In this document: one piece after another, positions 59,914 through 64,000 of the stretch | Numbering within the stretch: the stretch's first letter is position 1 | Layout: every line of letters starts with the position of its first letter | Source of the DNA: an uncultured Gammaproteobacteria bacterium | Lineage (GTDB): Bacteria; Pseudomonadota; Gammaproteobacteria; HK1 | Length of the DNA stretch: 64,000 nucleotides | Assembly (NCBI GenBank): GCA_958295835.1 | Contig: OY282378.1 | Span: forward strand, 3,249,694-3,313,693 | Direction: 5' to 3' | Position numbers and translations under genes: made by a program | The notes under the pieces: model-generated | The model's database searches: none | What the model was told of the DNA's origin: nothing | Seen by the model: the letters and a program-made list of their open reading frames with translations, nothing else

Positions 59914-59990
59914 TGCGGGGTGGAGCAGTCTGGCAGCTCGTCGGGCTCATAACCCGAAGGTCGCAGGTTCGAATCCTGCCCCCGCTACCA
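59914..59990 (+). tRNA. Initiator tRNA-fMet (anticodon CAU)
   Basis: 77 nt ending in an encoded CCA. The anticodon arm TCGGGCTCATAACCCGA has the three G:C pairs typical of initiators. The acceptor stem pairs GCGGGG with CCCCGC, leaving position 1 (T) opposite position 72 (T) unpaired, another initiator hallmark (E. coli has C:A). Its position before rimP-nusA-infB is that of metY in E. coli. Confidence 0.9.
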
Positions 59991-60024
59991 ACAGCCCAAG
60001 GCTCCGTTCGGGGCCGGACAGAGA

Positions 60025-60047
60025 AACCCCTTTCGAGGGGTTTTTTT
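60025..60047 (+). terminator. Rho-independent terminator after tRNA-fMet
   Basis: AACCCC-TTTCGA-GGGGTT followed by five further T's. Read-through would be needed if rimP-nusA-infB use only the tRNA promoter. Confidence 0.85.
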
Positions 60048-60094
60048 GTGGCGGTGCTTGAGGATCGACCGGTCATCTCGCGGCGGACGGCAAG

Positions 60095-60553
60095 ATGCGT
60101 GAACGAGAAATCCGGCTGTACGGGCTGATCGAGCCCACGGTGAGCTCGCTGGGGTTCGAGCTGGTGGGGGTGCAGTGGCGCGACGATGGGCGTCCACGCA
60201 GCCTGATCCGGGTCTATATCGACCATGACGAAGGAGTGACGGTGGACGACTGCGCCCGGGTAAGCCATCGGGTCAACGGGTTGCTCGACGTCGAGGATCC
60301 GATGCCCGGCGAGTACGACCTCGAGGTCTCGTCGCCCGGTGCGGATCGTCCGTTGTTCGTCGAGCGCGATTTCGTCCGCCATGCGGGCGCGGACATGAAG
60401 GTGACATTGCGCAGCCCGTTCGCCGGGCGGCGTCGTTTCACGGGGACCCTCGGCGGATACGCGGACGGGGTCGTCCTCGTCGATGAGCAGGGTATGCGAC
60501 ATCGCTTCGCGATCTCGGAGATCGAAAGCGCGAGGCTGGTGCCGCAATGGTGA
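60095..60553 (+). CDS. rimP: Ribosome maturation factor RimP
   Basis: A 152-residue factor for 30S subunit maturation. LGFELVGVQWRDDGRPRSLI, RVYIDHDEGVTVDDCARVSH and EYDLEVSSPGADRPLFVERD are the conserved core; the C-terminal SH3-like domain ends at VPQW. It is followed by nusA after 48 nt, the standard order. Confidence 0.93.
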   Translation: MREREIRLYGLIEPTVSSLGFELVGVQWRDDGRPRSLIRVYIDHDEGVTVDDCARVSHRVNGLLDVEDPMPGEYDLEVSSPGADRPLFVERDFVRHAGADMKVTLRSPFAGRRRFTGTLGGYADGVVLVDEQGMRHRFAISEIESARLVPQW

Positions 60554-60601
60554 AACCGATCCAGGATCGTCGACCGGCGATTCACCGCACGAGCGTGTGA
60601 T

Positions 60602-62227
60602 ATGGGAAAAGAGATTCTGAGCGTCGTCGAGGTCGTCTCGGCCGAGAAGGGCGTTGCGAAAGAGATCATCTTCGAGGCGATCGAAGCCGCCTTGGCGAGC
60701 GCGACCCGCAAGCGGCACCCCGAGGACCTCGACGTGCGGGTGAGCATCGATCGGGAGACCGGCGAGTACGAGACGTTTCGGCGATGGGAGATCGTCGATG
60801 ACGGGTCCGTGGTCTTCACTCAGGATGAGGCCGACGCGGCACTCGAGAAGCTGCTCGCGGAGGCGCCGCCGCCCGAGGATGACGGCGCTGCGCCGGGCGA
60901 TGGGGAGGAGTTGGCCGGACCCCGCGTCTTCGACCCGAACCGCCAGATCCTGTACAGCGATGCGACCGTCAGGGTGCCTGGACTCGATGTCGGGGACTTC
61001 GCCGAAGAGCCGATCGAGTCGGTGGCGTTCGGCCGGATCGCCGCACAGGCCGCCAAGCAGGTCATCGTGCAGAGGGTCCGCGAGGCCGAACGGGCGCAGG
61101 TCATCGAGGCCTACCAGCACCGGATCGGCGAGATGGTGACCGGGGTCGTCAAGCGTCTGGAACGAGGCAGCATCCTCCTCGACCTGGGCGGCAACGCGGA
61201 GGCGATCGTCAACCGGGAGGAGGTCATCCCGCGTGAGATCGTGCGACCGGGAGACCGGCTCCGCGGCTACTTGCGGGAGGTGCGTGCGGAGGCGCGTGGA
61301 CCTCAATTGTTCATAAGCCGGACTGCGCCCGAGCTCATGGTGAGCCTTTTCACCCTCGAGGTGCCGGAGATCGCCGAAGGACTGATCGAGATCATGGGAT
61401 GCGCGCGTGATCCCGGTTCACGAGCGAAAATCGGGGTTCGCAGCAAGGTCGCGCGCATCGACCCGGTCGGAGCCTGTGTCGGTATGCGTGGCTCCCGGGT
61501 TCAGGCGGTGTCGAACGAGCTCGCGGGCGAACGGGTGGACATCATCCTGTGGGACGAGAACCCCGCCCAGTACGTGATCAACGCGATGTCCCCGGCCGAG
61601 GTGGTCTCGATCCTCGTCGACGAAGAGTCGAGGGCGATGGATGTCGCGGTGCACGAAGAGCAGCTCTCGCAGGCCATCGGCCGCGGCGGACAGAACGTGC
61701 GCCTGGCCAGTCAACTGGCGCAGTGGCAGATCAACGTGATGACCGAGCAGCAGGCCGACGAGAAGAACGAGATGGAGGCGGGCAAGTTTCTCAGCCTGTT
61801 CAGGGATCAGCTCGACGTCGACGAGGAGGTCGCGCTCATTCTGCTCCAGGAAGGCTTCACCAGCATCGAAGAGGTCGCCTACGTGCCCGAGGCCGAGATG
61901 CTCGCGATCGACGAGTTCGACGAGGAGATCTGCCGGGAGCTGCAGTCGCGCGCCCGCGATGTGCTGCTGATCCGCGAGATCGCGAGCGAAGAGGGTGTAT
62001 CGAGCGGAGCACCGGCCGAGGATCTTCTCCTCCTGGACGGTATGGACACCGAGCTCGCCTATGGGCTGGCGGCCAAGGGCGTCACCACGAGAGAGGAGCT
62101 CGCGGAGCTGTCGGTGGACGATTTCACCGAGATCATGGAGATCGACCCGGAACGCGCGGGGAAGCTGATCATGACCGCGCGGGCCATCTGGTTCGAGCAG
62201 GAAGAGGCCGAGAGCCAGCCGCGGTAA
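60602..62227 (+). CDS. nusA: Transcription termination/antitermination factor NusA
   Basis: A 541-residue RNA-polymerase-binding factor. The N-terminal domain (MGKEILSVVEVVSAEKGVAK) has an acidic Pro-rich insert near residues 80-115, LEKLLAEAPPPEDDGAAPGD, that ordinary NusA lacks. S1 (GEMVTGVVKRLERGSILLDL) and two KH domains (RSKVARIDPVGACVGMRGSR; LSQAIGRGGQNVRLASQLAQ) follow. Two acidic C-terminal repeats (VALILLQEGFTSIEEVAYVP; TELAYGLAAKGVTTREELAE) are the gammaproteobacterial type. It ends 21 nt before infB. Confidence 0.95.
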   Translation: MGKEILSVVEVVSAEKGVAKEIIFEAIEAALASATRKRHPEDLDVRVSIDRETGEYETFRRWEIVDDGSVVFTQDEADAALEKLLAEAPPPEDDGAAPGDGEELAGPRVFDPNRQILYSDATVRVPGLDVGDFAEEPIESVAFGRIAAQAAKQVIVQRVREAERAQVIEAYQHRIGEMVTGVVKRLERGSILLDLGGNAEAIVNREEVIPREIVRPGDRLRGYLREVRAEARGPQLFISRTAPELMVSLFTLEVPEIAEGLIEIMGCARDPGSRAKIGVRSKVARIDPVGACVGMRGSRVQAVSNELAGERVDIILWDENPAQYVINAMSPAEVVSILVDEESRAMDVAVHEEQLSQAIGRGGQNVRLASQLAQWQINVMTEQQADEKNEMEAGKFLSLFRDQLDVDEEVALILLQEGFTSIEEVAYVPEAEMLAIDEFDEEICRELQSRARDVLLIREIASEEGVSSGAPAEDLLLLDGMDTELAYGLAAKGVTTREELAELSVDDFTEIMEIDPERAGKLIMTARAIWFEQEEAESQPR

Positions 62228-62248
62228 AGAGTCCCAGGAGTCACTCAG

Positions 62249-64000
62249 ATGGCCGAGACAACTGTGCGAGAGCTGGCCGACGTTGTCGGGATCCCCGTCA
62301 ACCGGTTGCTGGCGCATCTTGGCGAGTCGGGGCTTCCTCACACTGGAGCCGACGAGCGGATCAACGATCAGGAGAAGACGCAGTTGTTCACGCACCTGCG
62401 CCGCCTGCACGGCAAGAGTGGGAGCGAGCCGGCCGCGCCACGCAAGATCACCCTGCGGCGCAAATCGGTGAGCGAGTTGAGGATCGCCTCGCCGCAGGGC
62501 CGCCGGAAAACGGTGGTGGTCGAGACGCGCGGGCGGCGGACGTACGCGCCGGGCGCCGGCCCGCGAGCCGACACGAGGGTTGCCGCGGCCGGGGAAGAGG
62601 GCGATGCCAAGGCGCGCATGAACGCCGCGAAGCGCGCCTTGCAGGAAGAGGCGAAGCGCCGTCAGCAGGAGCTCGACGAGACCCTGAGGGCGGAAGCGGA
62701 GGCACGGGAGAAGGAGGAGGCGCTACGCAAGCTGCGCGAGTCCGAGAAGAAGAAGCACATCCCGATTGAAGAACCCGTGCCCGAGCCGGCGCCCGAGCCT
62801 GCCGCCGCCGCGCCCGCGGCGCCGGCCGCCACGCCCGCCGCTCCGCCGGCGCCGACCGCCAAGCCGGCTCCTGCCTCACCCTCGCGCCGCCCCGATTCCA
62901 AGCGTGGAGACCGAGGGGACGGCCGCGAGCGCGGTGGGCGGCGTGACCGTGGTCGGAGAAGCCGCGAAGAGCTGCACGTCGCGAGCGACAAGGCGGGCCG
63001 CAGGCGCAAGAAACAGAAATCGCGTCCGGTGGTTCGTACCCAGCCCGCGCGCCACGGCTTCGAGATGCCGACCGCGCCGGTGGTTCGAGAGGTCGCCATT
63101 CCCGAAACGATCACGGTGGGGGAGCTCGCGCAGAAGATGTCGATCAAGGCCACCGATCTGATCAAGGCGCTGATGGGGCTCGGCATGATGGTGACCATCA
63201 ACCAGGTCATCGATCAGGACGCCGCGGTGATCGTCGTCGAGGAGCTTGGCCATGTCGCGAAGCCGGTCAAGGAGAGCTCCATCGAGGAAGAGGTCCTGCA
63301 GGCGGGCGACGAGAGCGGGCACCCGGCGGCGCCTCGCTCACCGGTGGTGACCGTGATGGGCCACGTCGATCACGGCAAGACGTCTCTCCTCGACTACATT
63401 CGAACCGCGAAGGTCGCGGCCGGGGAAGCGGGCGGCATCACCCAGCATATCGGCGCCTACCACGTCGAAACCCCGCGGGGAACCATCACGTTTCTCGATA
63501 CGCCGGGTCACGCGGCATTCACTGCAATGCGGGCGCGCGGCGCTCGGGCGACGGACATCGTTGTGCTGGTGGTCGCGGCGGACGACGGGGTCATGCCGCA
63601 GACGGTCGAGGCGATCACCCACGCGAAGGCCGCCAACGTGCCCATCGTGGTCGCCGTCAACAAGATCGACAGGGAGGATGCGGACCCCGAACGTATTCGC
63701 CAATCCCTCACCAGCCACGAGATCGTCCCTGAAGATTGGGGCGGAGAGACCATGTTCGTGGACGTCTCGGCGCTCACCGGCCAGGGTATCGACGACCTGC
63801 TCGAGGCCATCGGCCTGCAGGCGGAGGTGCTCGAGCTTTCCGCGCCCGAGAAAGGCTCTGCCCGCGGCGTCGTCGTCGAGTCCCGGATCGAACGCGGGCG
63901 CGGCCCCGTTGCTACCGTGCTCGTGCAGGCCGGTCGTCTCGCGAAGGGTGACATTCTCCTGGCCGGTCAGGAGTTCGGTCGCGTGCGAGGGCTGTTCGAC
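62249..64000 (+). CDS. infB: Translation initiation factor IF-2 (partial)
   Basis: The first 584 residues; the gene continues past the right edge. It begins [20 protein letters not shown], the N1 domain. A long charged and Ala/Pro-rich linker follows ([40 protein letters not shown]), then the conserved [20 protein letters not shown]. The GTPase domain has GHVDHGKT (G1, near residue 370), DTPGHAAF (G3) and NKID (G4). The ATG at 62249 has AGGAG 8 nt upstream. Confidence 0.95.
   Translation, partial: MAETTVRELADVVGIPVNRLLAHLGESGLPHTGADERINDQEKTQLFTHLRRLHGKSGSEPAAPRKITLRRKSVSELRIASPQGRRKTVVVETRGRRTYAPGAGPRADTRVAAAGEEGDAKARMNAAKRALQEEAKRRQQELDETLRAEAEAREKEEALRKLRESEKKKHIPIEEPVPEPAPEPAAAAPAAPAATPAAPPAPTAKPAPASPSRRPDSKRGDRGDGRERGGRRDRGRRSREELHVASDKAGRRRKKQKSRPVVRTQPARHGFEMPTAPVVREVAIPETITVGELAQKMSIKATDLIKALMGLGMMVTINQVIDQDAAVIVVEELGHVAKPVKESSIEEEVLQAGDESGHPAAPRSPVVTVMGHVDHGKTSLLDYIRTAKVAAGEAGGITQHIGAYHVETPRGTITFLDTPGHAAFTAMRARGARATDIVVLVVAADDGVMPQTVEAITHAKAANVPIVVAVNKIDREDADPERIRQSLTSHEIVPEDWGGETMFVDVSALTGQGIDDLLEAIGLQAEVLELSAPEKGSARGVVVESRIERGRGPVATVLVQAGRLAKGDILLAGQEFGRVRGLFD

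Overview
The window is one stretch of a GC-rich bacterial chromosome. Gene order points to a gammaproteobacterium. Support comes from the initiator tRNA-rimP-nusA-infB block at the right end, a nuoG and nuoH-to-N set, psd beside tRNA genes, a class A PBP1b-like protein, and an arsenosugar set (arsS plus two glycosyltransferases). No rRNA, CRISPR array or prophage structure is visible. Species-level placement is not possible from the sequence alone.

Layout. (1) 1-9.2 kb is a catabolic/transport module: a benzoylformate-decarboxylase-like ThDP enzyme and a Rieske oxygenase on the minus strand, divergent from a D-aminoacylase-like amidohydrolase and a complete peptide-type ABC importer. (2) 9.2-13.8 kb is a scarred region: an orphan antitoxin, an IS remnant, a large SEC-C protein, an ATPase gene stub and a set of imperfect repeats ahead of nuoG. 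(3) nuoG (13.8-16.5 kb) is cut off from nuoH-N (22.7-30.7 kb) by about 6 kb of accessory DNA. That DNA holds a lipoprotein, a HEPN-CBS fusion, an IS4-type element nested in the 3' end of a group II intron, a Xre/RES toxin-antitoxin pair, a macro-domain protein and a hicBA pair. nuoA-F are not in the window. (4) 30.7-50.4 kb is a dense defence island. It contains a RHH/PIN remnant, an AAA ATPase with a TOPRIM-like partner, a XRE-ImmA protease with a broken PIN gene, an operon of Dcm, GHKL-ATPase/nuclease and Vsr, and an operon of type III Res, antitoxin, broken ParE, Mod, AAA ATPase and DUF4276. A DUF433/DUF5615 pair closes it. Fragments of nuoM and nuoN are scattered inside this island. (5) 50.5-64 kb is core-like: an M24 peptidase homologue, psd, tRNA-Arg(CCU), tRNA-Ala(CGC), arsS and glycosyltransferases, PBP1b, amrS, then tRNA-fMet-rimP-nusA-infB (the last runs off the window).

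Two themes recur. First, short GC-rich tandem duplications sit at gene starts and inside proteins (nuoG, nuoH, nuoJ, nuoM, nuoN, the arsS/glycosyltransferase junction, mod), usually without breaking the frame. Second, accessory genes are layered and decaying: at least seven toxin-antitoxin-like loci are present, but only three look intact. The most promising systems are the Dcm/GHKL-nuclease/Vsr operon, the type III operon fused to an ATPase-DUF4276 pair, the HEPN-CBS protein, and a dispersed repeat that inserts into genes while keeping a reading frame open.
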